Shown here: positions 29,696 through 38,072 of the stretch, piece by piece
Numbering within the stretch: the stretch's first letter is position 1
Layout: each line of letters opens with the position of its first letter
Assembly (NCBI RefSeq): GCF_025352425.1
Contig: NZ_JANXTI010000031.1
Span: 117,505-181,504 of the forward strand
Reading direction: 5' to 3'
DNA: 64,000 bases
From: Flavobacterium sp.
Lineage (GTDB): Bacteria > Bacteroidota > Bacteroidia > Flavobacteriales > Flavobacteriaceae
Notes under the pieces: model-generated
Databases searched by the model: none
What the model saw: the letters and a program-made list of their open reading frames with translations, nothing else
What the model was told of the DNA's origin: nothing
Made by a program: the position numbers and the translations under genes

Positions 29696-30469
29696 ATGAA
29701 AAAAGTCCTCTTCTTATTGTTACTTTTAATGACTGTAAGTTTCGATAACCAAAAACCCGATGCATACGATTCAGGGGAATGGTTCAAGTTTAGAATACAT
29801 TATGGGTTCATCAATGCAGGCTATGCTACTCTCGAAGTAAAGGAAGCCGTCATAGGAAATAAAAATATATATCACGCTATTGGTAAAGGATATACTGTCG
29901 GAATGTCACGGTTTTTCTTTAAGGTAGATGACAACTACGAAAGCTATTTTGATAAAGTTACCAACAAACCTTTTCAATTTGTTAGAAAAATTGATGAAGG
30001 GGGTTACACTAAAAATCAGGAAGGGTTCTTTAATCAGGACAACAATAAAGTTTTGGTAAAAGATTATAAAAATAAAACGGAGAAAACGATTTCAGTTACC
30101 GAGAATGTTCAGGATATAATTTCGACTTTTTATTTTTTAAGGAACCATCCAAATATCGATAAATTAAAAGTTGGAGAGTCCATCGTTGTAGATATGTTTT
30201 TTGATGACGAAGTCTATAAGTTCAAGTTAAAATTTATAGGAAGGGAAAATCTAAAAACTAAATTCGGAACTTCACCAACTATGATTTTTAGGCCGATAGT
30301 TCAGTCGGGAAGAGTTTTCAAGGAAGAAGAAAGCCTAACGGTTTGGATTTCAGATGATGAAAATAAAATTCCGTTGCGAATAAAAGCGAGCTTGGCCGTG
30401 GGTTCTATAAAAGCCGATTTAGAAAGCTTCAAAGGATTAAAAAATCCATTTATGGTTAAATCAAAATAA
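29696..30469 (+). CDS. DUF3108 domain-containing exported protein
   Basis: 257 residues with a signal peptide (MKKVLFLLLLLMTVSF). The mature part matches the DUF3108 pattern: GEWFKFRIHYGFINAGYATL near the start, DVQD-like ENVQDIISTFYFLRN in the middle and EESLTVWISDDENKIPLRI near the end. The fold is thought to be a beta-rich envelope protein; function is unknown. It lies three bases upstream of kynA and is probably co-transcribed with it, though no functional link is evident. Confidence 0.85.
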   Translation: MKKVLFLLLLLMTVSFDNQKPDAYDSGEWFKFRIHYGFINAGYATLEVKEAVIGNKNIYHAIGKGYTVGMSRFFFKVDDNYESYFDKVTNKPFQFVRKIDEGGYTKNQEGFFNQDNNKVLVKDYKNKTEKTISVTENVQDIISTFYFLRNHPNIDKLKVGESIVVDMFFDDEVYKFKLKFIGRENLKTKFGTSPTMIFRPIVQSGRVFKEEESLTVWISDDENKIPLRIKASLAVGSIKADLESFKGLKNPFMVKSK

Positions 30470-30472
30470 TTA

Positions 30473-31408
30473 ATGATTAACAAGACAGATTCAGCAGATT
30501 CAATATTTGAAGCATTAGATCAAAAATTTGATGCCATAAATCAAAAAACCGAAACCCATCTTGAAGGGTTACTTTGGTCAAAGCCAATAACTTATTGGGA
30601 TTATATTCAAACCGACGCTTTACTGAATTTGCAAATTCAAAGAACTGTTCTTCCTGATGAAATGGTTTTTATCATGTACCATCAAGTCAATGAATTGTTA
30701 TTCAAAATGATTCTTTGGGAAATAAATCAACTTTGTAATACCGAAAACCCAAAAACGGATTTCTTTACGGAAAAACTTAGAAGAATCAGCCGCTATTTTG
30801 ATATGTTAACTACTTCATTCGACATTATGGGAGACGGAATGGAAGTCGAGCAATACATGAAATTCAGGAATACATTAACTCCGGCCAGCGGATTCCAAAG
30901 TGCGCAATACCGATTCATAGAATTTTCTTCAACAGATTTAATTAACCTGATTGATTACCGATTCAGGGATTCTATTGACAGAGACACACCTTATTCCCAT
31001 GCTTTCGAACACTTATATTGGCAAGCTGCGGGAAAAGATTATCAAACCGGACAAAAATCGTTTTTGATTTTAGAGTTCGAAAGAAAATACCGTGAAGAAT
31101 TTCTTCGCTATATGGAGAAGTACAACACCATCAATATTTGGCAAAAATTTAAGCAATTGCCAGAAGCTGACCAAAAAAACAGCGAATTGGTAAAAGCCAT
31201 GCGTCATTATGATCACACGGTAAATATTACTTGGGTTATGGGGCATTTAAACGCTGCGAGAAAATATATTGACAGCGGCAAAGGTTCGGGCGAAGCAACT
31301 GGCGGAAGCGATTGGAAAAAATACATGCATCCAAAATACCAGCGGAGAATATTTTTCCCGGAATTGTGGAGCGATGAAGAATTGAAAAACTGGGGCGAGG
31401 GAGCATAG
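30473..31408 (+). CDS. kynA: Tryptophan 2,3-dioxygenase family protein
   Basis: 311 residues; haem enzyme that oxidises tryptophan to N-formylkynurenine, the first step of the kynurenine pathway. Conserved features are TYWDYIQTDALLNLQ, MVFIMYHQVNELLFKM (substrate-pocket His), FRNTLTPASGFQSAQYR, the haem-binding His region YDHTVNITWVMGHLNAA, and a glycine-rich loop TGGSDWKKYM. The C-terminal FFPELW is typical of the family. The gene is followed seven bases later by the M23 peptidase. No other kynurenine-pathway gene is in the window. Confidence 0.93.
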   Translation: MINKTDSADSIFEALDQKFDAINQKTETHLEGLLWSKPITYWDYIQTDALLNLQIQRTVLPDEMVFIMYHQVNELLFKMILWEINQLCNTENPKTDFFTEKLRRISRYFDMLTTSFDIMGDGMEVEQYMKFRNTLTPASGFQSAQYRFIEFSSTDLINLIDYRFRDSIDRDTPYSHAFEHLYWQAAGKDYQTGQKSFLILEFERKYREEFLRYMEKYNTINIWQKFKQLPEADQKNSELVKAMRHYDHTVNITWVMGHLNAARKYIDSGKGSGEATGGSDWKKYMHPKYQRRIFFPELWSDEELKNWGEGA

Positions 31409-31415
31409 ATTAAGT

Positions 31416-32654
31416 ATGGTGTCAAAAATCTTTCAAAAATTCATTCTCGTTTTTCTTTTGTCAACATTCGTAATCTCGTGTAATAAAGCCACAGAAGAAG
31501 AAATAGCTGTTCCAAAAGCCAAACCAAAATTGGTAGAATTCGGATTCAATATGAATGATTTTAACATGGTCAATGATACCATAAAATCAGGTGATACTTT
31601 TGGGAGTTTGCTGGAAAAACAAAACCTTAACGGAAGAGAAGTTTACGATATTGTAGACAAAGTAAAAGACACTTTTGACGTTAGAAGTATCCGAAAAGGG
31701 AAACCGTATACCATCCTAAGAAGCAAAGACAGAACCAATAAAATTCAGGTTTTTATTTATCAGCCCGACAAATTGAATTTCTATATTGTAGATTTTAGGG
31801 ATTCAATAATAGCGCATAAAAAAACAAAGCCACTAACGTTTAAAACCCGAACAATTGCCGGCGCATTAAACGGATCGCTTTCTGAAACCCTTCAAAATCT
31901 AGAGGTTGATCCTGCGTTAGCTCCACGAATAGCTAAAATTTATGCATGGTCCATTGACTTTTTCAAATTAAAAAAAGGAGATAAGTTTGCCTTAAAGTTT
32001 ACAGAAAGATATATCAATGACACTATTTATGATGGCGTCGATAGTTTAAAAGCCGCCTTTTTTGAATACAAAGGAAAGAAAGTCTATGCGTTCCCTTTTG
32101 CCCCGGATGCAAATACAAAAAAGGAGCAATACTTTGATGAAGAAGGGAAAACCTTGAAAAACTTTTTCCTGAAAGCACCCTTGAAATTTGTAAATATCAC
32201 TTCCAGATATACTAAAAACCGATTCCATCCGGTTCAAAAAATATGGAAAGCCCACAACGGAACAGATTATGCAGCACCAATAGGAACGCCCATTATGACA
32301 ACAGCCACCGGCGTTGTTGAGCAAGCAGGTTACACTACAGGTAATGGAAATTTCGTCAAAGTAAAACACGACAAAACCTATTCGACACAATATTTACACA
32401 TGTCAAAAATATTGGTGCGACGAGGCCAAAGAGTAACACAAGGACAAATCATTGGCAAAGTCGGAAGCACCGGACTAGCTACCGGACCTCATGTTTGCTA
32501 TCGTTTTTGGAGAAATGGCGTGCAGGTTGATGCGCTAAGATTGAAATTACCAACCTCTACGCCTATGGATTCAAGATACCGAAAAAAATATATGGAATAC
32601 ATGAATCCCTTAAAAATAGAATTGGATAGTGTTTCAGAAGCTTCAATAAAATAA
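31416..32654 (+). CDS. M23-family metallopeptidase, predicted lipoprotein
   Basis: 412 residues. The N-terminus has a lipobox-like STFVISC with Cys22, suggesting a lipoprotein. A LysM/OapA-like region (about 45-120, DTIKSGDTFGSLLEKQ) precedes the LytM/M23 domain (about 265-375). Zinc-site motifs are HNGTDYAAP (H..xD) and the paired HVC in TGPHVCYRFW, with TQYLHMSKI between. Such proteins cleave peptidoglycan cross-links or activate amidases. Cell-envelope remodelling is inferred from family. Confidence 0.93.
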   Translation: MVSKIFQKFILVFLLSTFVISCNKATEEEIAVPKAKPKLVEFGFNMNDFNMVNDTIKSGDTFGSLLEKQNLNGREVYDIVDKVKDTFDVRSIRKGKPYTILRSKDRTNKIQVFIYQPDKLNFYIVDFRDSIIAHKKTKPLTFKTRTIAGALNGSLSETLQNLEVDPALAPRIAKIYAWSIDFFKLKKGDKFALKFTERYINDTIYDGVDSLKAAFFEYKGKKVYAFPFAPDANTKKEQYFDEEGKTLKNFFLKAPLKFVNITSRYTKNRFHPVQKIWKAHNGTDYAAPIGTPIMTTATGVVEQAGYTTGNGNFVKVKHDKTYSTQYLHMSKILVRRGQRVTQGQIIGKVGSTGLATGPHVCYRFWRNGVQVDALRLKLPTSTPMDSRYRKKYMEYMNPLKIELDSVSEASIK

Positions 32655-32712
32655 TTTTCACTACTACAACGTTGGCGTAAAAGATTACTAAATTTTATAC
32701 CAATCATATTTG

Positions 32713-32720
32713 TAAATTTG
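32713..32720 (+). promoter_or_regulatory. -7 promoter box (TAAATTTG) for pgi
   Basis: Fits TAnnTTTG and lies 19 bases before the ATG at 32739. It overlaps the longer TTG-initiated reading frame at 32718, which supports the ATG start. -33 is not clear. Confidence 0.45.
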
Positions 32721-32738
32721 TCATTCAAAATCTTAAAA

Positions 32739-34382
32739 ATGGGGTTACCAAACATAAATCCAACTACAACAAAGGCTTGGGAAAAACTCAATCAGCATTA
32801 TGCTCAGATGAAAAATGTTTCCATGACGGAAATGTTTGCCGGAGACAAATCGAGAGCCGAGAAATTTCACATTCAATGGAATGATTTTTTAATTGATTAT
32901 TCCAAAAATAGGATAAATCAGGAAACACTAAAATTACTTCAGGATTTAGCAAAAGAAATAAACTTAAAATCAGCAATCAACAGTTATTTTTCTGGAGAAA
33001 ATATAAATAAAACCGAAGACAGAGCAGTGCTTCACACGGCGCTACGTGCTCCACAAAAAGCAACGGTTTTAGTTGATGGACAAAACGTACTACCAGAAAT
33101 TTTTGAAGTAAAAAATAAAATTAAAGCATTCAGTAACGAAGTTATTTTAGGAACCAGAAAAGGATTTACAGGAAAAGCATTTACTGATGTTGTAAATATC
33201 GGAATCGGAGGCTCAGATCTTGGTCCGGCAATGGTCGTAGAAGCTTTACAATTCTATAAAAATCATCTGAATGTTCATTTTGTTTCCAATGTTGATGGCG
33301 ATCATGTAAACGAAATCATTAAAAAATTAAATCCCGAAACGACACTTTTTGTAATCGTTTCCAAAACATTTACTACGCAGGAAACCTTAACCAATTCAGA
33401 AACAATAAGAACCTGGTTTTGGAAATCAGCAAAGCAGGAAGATGTTGCCAAACATTTTGTGGCGGTTTCAACCAATATTAAAAAAGTAACGGATTTCGGC
33501 ATTAACTCTGAAAACATCTTCCCAATGTGGGATTGGGTTGGTGGAAGATTTTCTCTTTGGAGTGCCGTTGGTTTGTCTATCAGTTTGGCGGTTGGATTTG
33601 ATAATTTTGACGATTTATTAAAAGGCGCTAATGAAATGGATGAACATTTCAAAACGGCAGATTTTGAAGAAAATATTCCTGTAGTTTTGGCATTGCTTAG
33701 CATTTGGTACAACAATTTTTTTGGAGCTGAAAGTGAAGCGCTAATTCCGTATACACAATATTTACAAAAACTGGCACCTTACCTGCAACAAGGCATAATG
33801 GAAAGCAATGGAAAAAGCGTTGGCCGTGACGGGAAACCTGTAAATTACCAAACGGGAACCATTATTTGGGGCGAACCGGGAACGAATTCACAACATGCAT
33901 TCTTTCAGTTAATCCATCAGGGAACAAAATTAATTCCAACCGATTTTATTGGATTTGTAAAACCACTGTACGGAAATCAAAATCATCACGACAAGCTGAT
34001 GTCTAACTTTTTTGCACAAACGGAAGCCTTGTTAAACGGTAAAACGGAAGCACAGGTAAAAGCCGAATTTGAAAAGCAAAACATAACCGGAGAAAAAGCG
34101 AATTTTCTACTACCATTCAAGGTTTTCAAGGGCAATAAACCAACCAACACTTTTTTAATAGAAAAACTCACGCCAAAAAATTTGGGTTCCTTAATAGCGT
34201 TATATGAGCATAAAATATTCGTTCAGGGAATTATCTGGAACATTTTTAGTTATGATCAATGGGGCGTAGAATTGGGAAAACAATTGGCGACCACGATTTT
34301 GGACGAAATTCACGATTCGAAAGTAAAACCACACGATAGTTCAACAGAATTTTTGCTAAAGCACTTCCTGAAAAACAGATAA
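32739..34382 (+). CDS. pgi: Glucose-6-phosphate isomerase
   Basis: 547 residues from the ATG at 32739; interconverts glucose-6-phosphate and fructose-6-phosphate. Length fits the long bacterial/eukaryotic class. Motifs include [15 protein letters not shown] (sugar-phosphate loop), [30 protein letters not shown] (PGI signature 1), the catalytic [16 protein letters not shown], and the signature-2 region near [15 protein letters not shown]. An upstream TTG would add seven residues but overlaps the promoter-like box. Confidence 0.97.
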   Translation: MGLPNINPTTTKAWEKLNQHYAQMKNVSMTEMFAGDKSRAEKFHIQWNDFLIDYSKNRINQETLKLLQDLAKEINLKSAINSYFSGENINKTEDRAVLHTALRAPQKATVLVDGQNVLPEIFEVKNKIKAFSNEVILGTRKGFTGKAFTDVVNIGIGGSDLGPAMVVEALQFYKNHLNVHFVSNVDGDHVNEIIKKLNPETTLFVIVSKTFTTQETLTNSETIRTWFWKSAKQEDVAKHFVAVSTNIKKVTDFGINSENIFPMWDWVGGRFSLWSAVGLSISLAVGFDNFDDLLKGANEMDEHFKTADFEENIPVVLALLSIWYNNFFGAESEALIPYTQYLQKLAPYLQQGIMESNGKSVGRDGKPVNYQTGTIIWGEPGTNSQHAFFQLIHQGTKLIPTDFIGFVKPLYGNQNHHDKLMSNFFAQTEALLNGKTEAQVKAEFEKQNITGEKANFLLPFKVFKGNKPTNTFLIEKLTPKNLGSLIALYEHKIFVQGIIWNIFSYDQWGVELGKQLATTILDEIHDSKVKPHDSSTEFLLKHFLKNR

Positions 34383-34403
34383 TTATCAAAAACGACAATT
34401 TTA

Positions 34404-34438
34404 TTTGCTGGTTTTGTATGCCTTTTTAGTTATATTTG
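34404..34438 (+). promoter_or_regulatory. Promoter of the small membrane protein gene
   Basis: TTTG (34404-34407), 23 bases, TATATTTG (34431-34438), 20 bases before ATG 34459. This supports the 34459 start over an upstream in-frame one at 34405. Confidence 0.6.
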
Positions 34439-34458
34439 TTACTCTAAAAAATAAAAAA

Positions 34459-34881
34459 ATGTACAATATCGTTCAAAAATTCCATTCAGGCTGGGCTTAT
34501 ATAGCGTTGTTATTATTAATTTTTGCAGTGGTAAATTCATTTCTTGGAAAATCCTCTAAAAAAGAATTTGCCCCAAAAGACAGAAAAATTGCCCTCTTCG
34601 GACTTATCGCTACACACATTCAGTTAGTAATTGGTTTAATTTTATATTTTGTATCCCCACTTGGCTCTGCTTCCATAGGACAAATGGCAGAATCGGATGT
34701 AAGGCTAACCTGGTTGGAGCATCCATTGGTAAATGTCATTGCGATTGTTCTAATAACTGTTGGCTGGTCAAAACACAAAAAAGCGACAACAAACGAAGCA
34801 AAGTTCAACAGTATTTTTATATTTTACGGATTAGGATTACTGTTAATTTTAAGTCGACTTCCTTGGAAACTATGGTTTTAA
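34459..34881 (+). CDS. Small four-helix membrane protein
   Basis: 140 residues with four hydrophobic segments (WAYIALLLLIFAVVNSFLG, FGLIATHIQLVIGLILYFV, LVNVIAIVLITVGW, FYGLGLLLILSRLPW). Histidines sit near the membrane edges (KFHSGW, THIQ, LEHPL), which hints at a haem-binding cytochrome b-like fold, but this is only suggestive. I recognise it as a common flavobacterial membrane protein of unknown function. The gene has its own promoter. Confidence 0.72.
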   Translation: MYNIVQKFHSGWAYIALLLLIFAVVNSFLGKSSKKEFAPKDRKIALFGLIATHIQLVIGLILYFVSPLGSASIGQMAESDVRLTWLEHPLVNVIAIVLITVGWSKHKKATTNEAKFNSIFIFYGLGLLLILSRLPWKLWF

Positions 34882-34892
34882 AAAGCACCTTG

Positions 34893-34910
34893 AAGTCCTG
34901 AACAGGACTT
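34893..34910. repeat. Short perfect palindrome
   Basis: AAGTCCTG-AA-CAGGACTT: eight-base arms, two-base centre, just after the membrane-protein gene. There is no T-run, so it is a poor terminator. Confidence 0.5.
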
Positions 34911-34959
34911 ATTCTCAAAGCACACTTTTTAATCCGGCCATCAAATTAAAATACCCTTC

Positions 34960-35502
34960 ATGAGTAACAAGATATTTATACTATTTTTTTCAATGTTTAC
35001 TGCTTTATCTGTTTTATCCGGGAGCGAGACCCTACAGAAAGACAAAAACAAAGATAAATCAGCAAAAACTTCTGAGAGCACCACAAAAGAGAAGGCAGTA
35101 TCTTCAGCTAAAATAGACAGCCTAAAAATCAAACTTAAAAACGTTAAATCAGAATTGGATTCATTAATCCTTTCAGATGCAAACCTAAAGTTTAAACCTC
35201 TAAAAAAGAACGCCCACGCATCCTACTATCATGACCGGTTTAACGGCAGAAGAACAGCAAGTGGCAAAAGATTTGACAATAATGGATTCACTGCAGCCCA
35301 TAAAAAACTTCCCTTTGGAACAATAGTAAAAGTGACTAACGAAGCCAATGGAAAATTCGTAATAGTTGAGATTACCGATCGTGGACCCTTTTCAAAAGCA
35401 CGTGAAATAGATTTAAGCCGAAGAGCATTTATGGACATTGCCTCAAACAAGAATTCAGGCGTTGTAATCGTAAAAATCGAAGAAGTGATTCAGCCAAAAT
35501 AA
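34960..35502 (+). CDS. rlpA: RlpA-family septal ring lytic transglycosylase-like protein
   Basis: 180 residues. An N-terminal hydrophobic export signal is followed by a Lys/Ser-rich charged linker (about 25-70) and a C-terminal double-psi beta-barrel. RlpA motifs are ASYYHDRFNGRRTASGKRFD, LPFGTIVKVTNEANGK and ITDRGPF with the catalytic-type Asp. RlpA trims denuded glycan strands at the division septum in Pseudomonas; no SPOR domain is present here, so septal targeting is uncertain. The gene abuts the convergent CYTH gene with no spacer. Confidence 0.9.
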   Translation: MSNKIFILFFSMFTALSVLSGSETLQKDKNKDKSAKTSESTTKEKAVSSAKIDSLKIKLKNVKSELDSLILSDANLKFKPLKKNAHASYYHDRFNGRRTASGKRFDNNGFTAAHKKLPFGTIVKVTNEANGKFVIVEITDRGPFSKAREIDLSRRAFMDIASNKNSGVVIVKIEEVIQPK

Positions 35503-35970
35503 TCACCAGCTTTTAAAAGGTTTTTTACTCAAATAAACATTATAAAAACGTTCATCATCAGTCACTTCCTTACCAAGCCAACTCGGTTTTTCAAATGATT
35601 CATCTTCCGATTGTAATTCGATTTCGGCAATAATCAAACCTTCATTTTCTCCCGTAAAAACGTCAACTTCATAAATGTGATTTCCCACTTTTACTTCGTG
35701 GCGAGTCTTGTCAATAGTGCCAATTTCGCAAATAGATAATAGCTTTTCAGCATCGGGCAATGGAATTTCGGTTTCCCATTCAAGCCGCGTAGTTCCTGTT
35801 GAATTTCCTTTTCCCTTAATCGTTAAATACGCCTTGTCTTCCTTAATCCTTATGCGAACAGCTCTTTCCGGATTGGAATTCAGATAAGCTTGTACAATCC
35901 TTTTTTTGGCGAAAGCCTCATTTATAAAATCATCCGAAAGCACCAAAAATTTACGTTCTATTTCTATCAT
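35503..35970 (-). CDS. CYTH domain protein (triphosphatase-like)
   Basis: 155 residues. The signature ExExK lies at the start (MIEIERKFLV; Glu3, Glu5, Lys7), with RIRIKEDKAYLTIKGKG and EVDVFTGENEGLIIAEIEL forming the tunnel strands. Members hydrolyse inorganic triphosphate or similar triphosphates with a divalent metal. It is a single-domain short version without a CHAD domain. It lies tail to tail with rlpA. Confidence 0.9.
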   Translation of the reverse strand: MIEIERKFLVLSDDFINEAFAKKRIVQAYLNSNPERAVRIRIKEDKAYLTIKGKGNSTGTTRLEWETEIPLPDAEKLLSICEIGTIDKTRHEVKVGNHIYEVDVFTGENEGLIIAEIELQSEDESFEKPSWLGKEVTDDERFYNVYLSKKPFKSW

Positions 35971-35974
35971 TTTT

Positions 35975-36060
35975 TAGGAGCTATTTCCAGCTTTCCACTA
36001 TATCTTTTTTGGTTTAAAAAAACCAAAAAAGGATGCCATTTCAATCTGGGCTATTTACTT
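35975..36060. repeat. Intergenic palindromic repeat, family A copy 3 (short form)
   Basis: ATCTTTTTTGGTTT (36002-36015) pairs with AAACCAAAAAAGGAT (36020-36034); an outer CCAG (35987-35990) pairs with CTGG (36046-36049). Unlike copies 1 and 2 the loop has only a few A residues and lacks the CCCTGAGCG hairpin. Confidence 0.72.
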
Positions 36061-36127
36061 CGTCAGTTTGTTGCACCCGTGTCTTCAAATGCGAAGCATT
36101 CACCGAATACTAATAACAAATAAACAC

Positions 36128-36155
36128 TTGGTGAGGTAAATATATTATAAATTTG
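36128..36155 (+). promoter_or_regulatory. Promoter placing dinB transcription at its start codon
   Basis: TTG (36128-36130), 17 bases, TAAATTTG (36148-36155). Only four bases (CGAT) separate the -7 box from the dinB ATG at 36160, so the transcript is predicted to be leaderless or nearly so. Confidence 0.6.
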
Positions 36156-36159
36156 CGAT

Positions 36160-37242
36160 ATGGCTGAACCAATTTCATACCGAAAAATTATCCATATTGA
36201 CATGGATGCTTTTTATGCATCGGTGGAACAATTGGACAATCCCGAGTTGAATGGGAAGCCTTTGGCTGTTGGCGGAAACGAAACCCGGGGCGTCGTTTCA
36301 GCAGCAAGTTATGAGGCCCGAAAATTTGGCGTAAGAAGTGCCATGAGTGGCGTTCAGGCGAAAAGAAATTGTCCCGATCTAATTTTCGTGCCGCCCAGAT
36401 TTGAGCGTTATAAGGAAATTTCGAAAAAAATCCGAACTATTTTCCATGAATATACCGATTTGGTTGAACCTTTATCTTTAGACGAAGCCTATCTCGATGT
36501 CACGCAAAACAAAAAAGGAAATCCAAGTGCATCACTAATCGCAAAGGAAATCAGAAATAGGATATTTGAAGAAGTCGGGATTACGGCTTCAGCCGGAATT
36601 TCAGTGAATAAATTTGTCGCAAAAGTAGCGAGTGATTATAACAAACCCAACGGGCAAAAAACGGTAAATCCCGAAGAAGTGGAAAGTTTTCTGGAAAACC
36701 TGGAAATAAAAAAATTCTATGGAATCGGTAAAGTAACCAAAGACAGAATGTATCATTTGGGAATTTTTACAGGGAAAGACCTAAAATCAAAACCTAAAGA
36801 ATTTCTTGAAGAACATTTCAGCAAAAGCGGTTTGCACTTTTATAATATCGTTCGAGGCATTCACAACAGCGAAGTAAAACCCAATAGAATTACAAAATCG
36901 GTTGCGGCGGAACACACATTTAACGAAAATCTCACCTCTGAAATTTTTATGATTGAAAAGCTGGAACGTATCGCTTCGGAACTTGAAAACCGACTGAAGA
37001 AATATACCATTTCAGGCAAAACCGTAACACTCAAAATCAAATACAGCGATTTTACGACACAAACCCGAAGCAAGACGCTGCCATATTTCATTTCGGATAA
37101 AGGATTGTTATTAGAGACCGCTAAAGAGCTTCTCTTTCAGGAACGAATGAAAGAATCAGTTCGGTTGCTCGGGATTTCGCTGAACAACTTAAACACCGAA
37201 ATCAAGAAAGCCGTTGTGGTACAATTGCGTTTTGATTTTTAG
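36160..37242 (+). CDS. dinB: DNA polymerase IV
   Basis: 360 residues; Y-family translesion polymerase. The catalytic aspartate motif is IHIDMDAFYASVEQ, and the second acidic site is LSLDEAYLDVT. The HhH region (KKFYGIGKVTKDRMY) and little-finger domain follow. The C-terminal VVQLRFDF resembles the beta-clamp-binding peptide. The start cannot be moved downstream without losing the first catalytic Asp. A shared bidirectional terminator follows. Confidence 0.96.
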   Translation: MAEPISYRKIIHIDMDAFYASVEQLDNPELNGKPLAVGGNETRGVVSAASYEARKFGVRSAMSGVQAKRNCPDLIFVPPRFERYKEISKKIRTIFHEYTDLVEPLSLDEAYLDVTQNKKGNPSASLIAKEIRNRIFEEVGITASAGISVNKFVAKVASDYNKPNGQKTVNPEEVESFLENLEIKKFYGIGKVTKDRMYHLGIFTGKDLKSKPKEFLEEHFSKSGLHFYNIVRGIHNSEVKPNRITKSVAAEHTFNENLTSEIFMIEKLERIASELENRLKKYTISGKTVTLKIKYSDFTTQTRSKTLPYFISDKGLLLETAKELLFQERMKESVRLLGISLNNLNTEIKKAVVVQLRFDF

Positions 37243-37246
37243 GTAT

Positions 37247-37283
37247 AAAAAAACCAGTCTTGTATAAACGAGACTGGTTTTAT
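37247..37283. terminator. Bidirectional terminator between dinB and BI-1
   Basis: AAACCAGTCT (37251-37260) pairs perfectly with AGACTGGTTT (37271-37280). A-run on the left and T-run on the right let it serve both converging genes. Confidence 0.88.
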
Positions 37284-37297
37284 ATTTATTTAAAAGA

Positions 37298-38047
37298 TTA
37301 TTTTCTGCTAAGTTTTGATAACAATCGTAAGAACTCGATATACAACCAAACCAGTGTAATCATTAATCCCATGGCGCCGTACCATTCCATGTATTTAGGC
37401 ATTTTTTGCTGTACGCCTTTTTCAATCTGGTCAAAATCCAAGAATAAATTTAATGCCGCAATGACAATCACAAAAGCACTGATTCCAATACTGAACATAG
37501 AGTTTCCATAATGAACAGGTTGGAAGCTGGTAAACATTGACAACAACCATGAAAACAAATAATAAGTTGCAATTGCCAACGTAGCTGCAAGAACTACCGA
37601 CTTAAATTTCTCAGTAACTTTTACAATTTCATATTTATACAATCCAAAACACACCATAAATGTCACGAAAGTGCAGCTTACTGCTTGTATGACAATTCCG
37701 GGATACATTGCTTCAAAAATGGCGGAAATTCCACCGATAAAAAGCCCTTCAAAAATGGAATAACCAGGTGCTAAAAATCCGGAATATTGTGGTTTGAAAG
37801 TAGCTATTAGTACTAAAATAAAACCAACAATAGCTCCGCCAATTGCAAAAATAATTGGATTAGCCATCGACCAGGTTACAGCAGCACTAGCCACTAACAA
37901 AATCAGCATCAGGAAACTTTTATTTATAGTTCCCGAAACGGTCATCGTTTCATCGCGGTCAATAATCTTTGCTTCATGAACAACTTCCGCAGCTGCTGAA
38001 GTGTTTGTAAATGTTTTGTTTTTAAAAAACGGGTTGTTTGAATTCAT
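37298..38047 (-). CDS. Bax inhibitor-1/YccA family membrane protein
   Basis: 249 residues with about seven membrane segments after a polar N-terminus (NNPFFKNKTF). The final part, NLFLDFDQIEKGVQQKMPKY followed by EWYGAMGLMITLVWLYIEFL, is the family signature; it contains the acidic residues associated with pH-sensitive calcium leak in BsYetJ. This is the YccA-like group with N-terminal extension. It is 25 bases downstream of pyk and may share its transcript. Confidence 0.93.
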   Translation of the reverse strand: MNSNNPFFKNKTFTNTSAAAEVVHEAKIIDRDETMTVSGTINKSFLMLILLVASAAVTWSMANPIIFAIGGAIVGFILVLIATFKPQYSGFLAPGYSIFEGLFIGGISAIFEAMYPGIVIQAVSCTFVTFMVCFGLYKYEIVKVTEKFKSVVLAATLAIATYYLFSWLLSMFTSFQPVHYGNSMFSIGISAFVIVIAALNLFLDFDQIEKGVQQKMPKYMEWYGAMGLMITLVWLYIEFLRLLSKLSRK

Positions 38048-38072
38048 AATTTCTTGTTTTTAAAATATAAAA

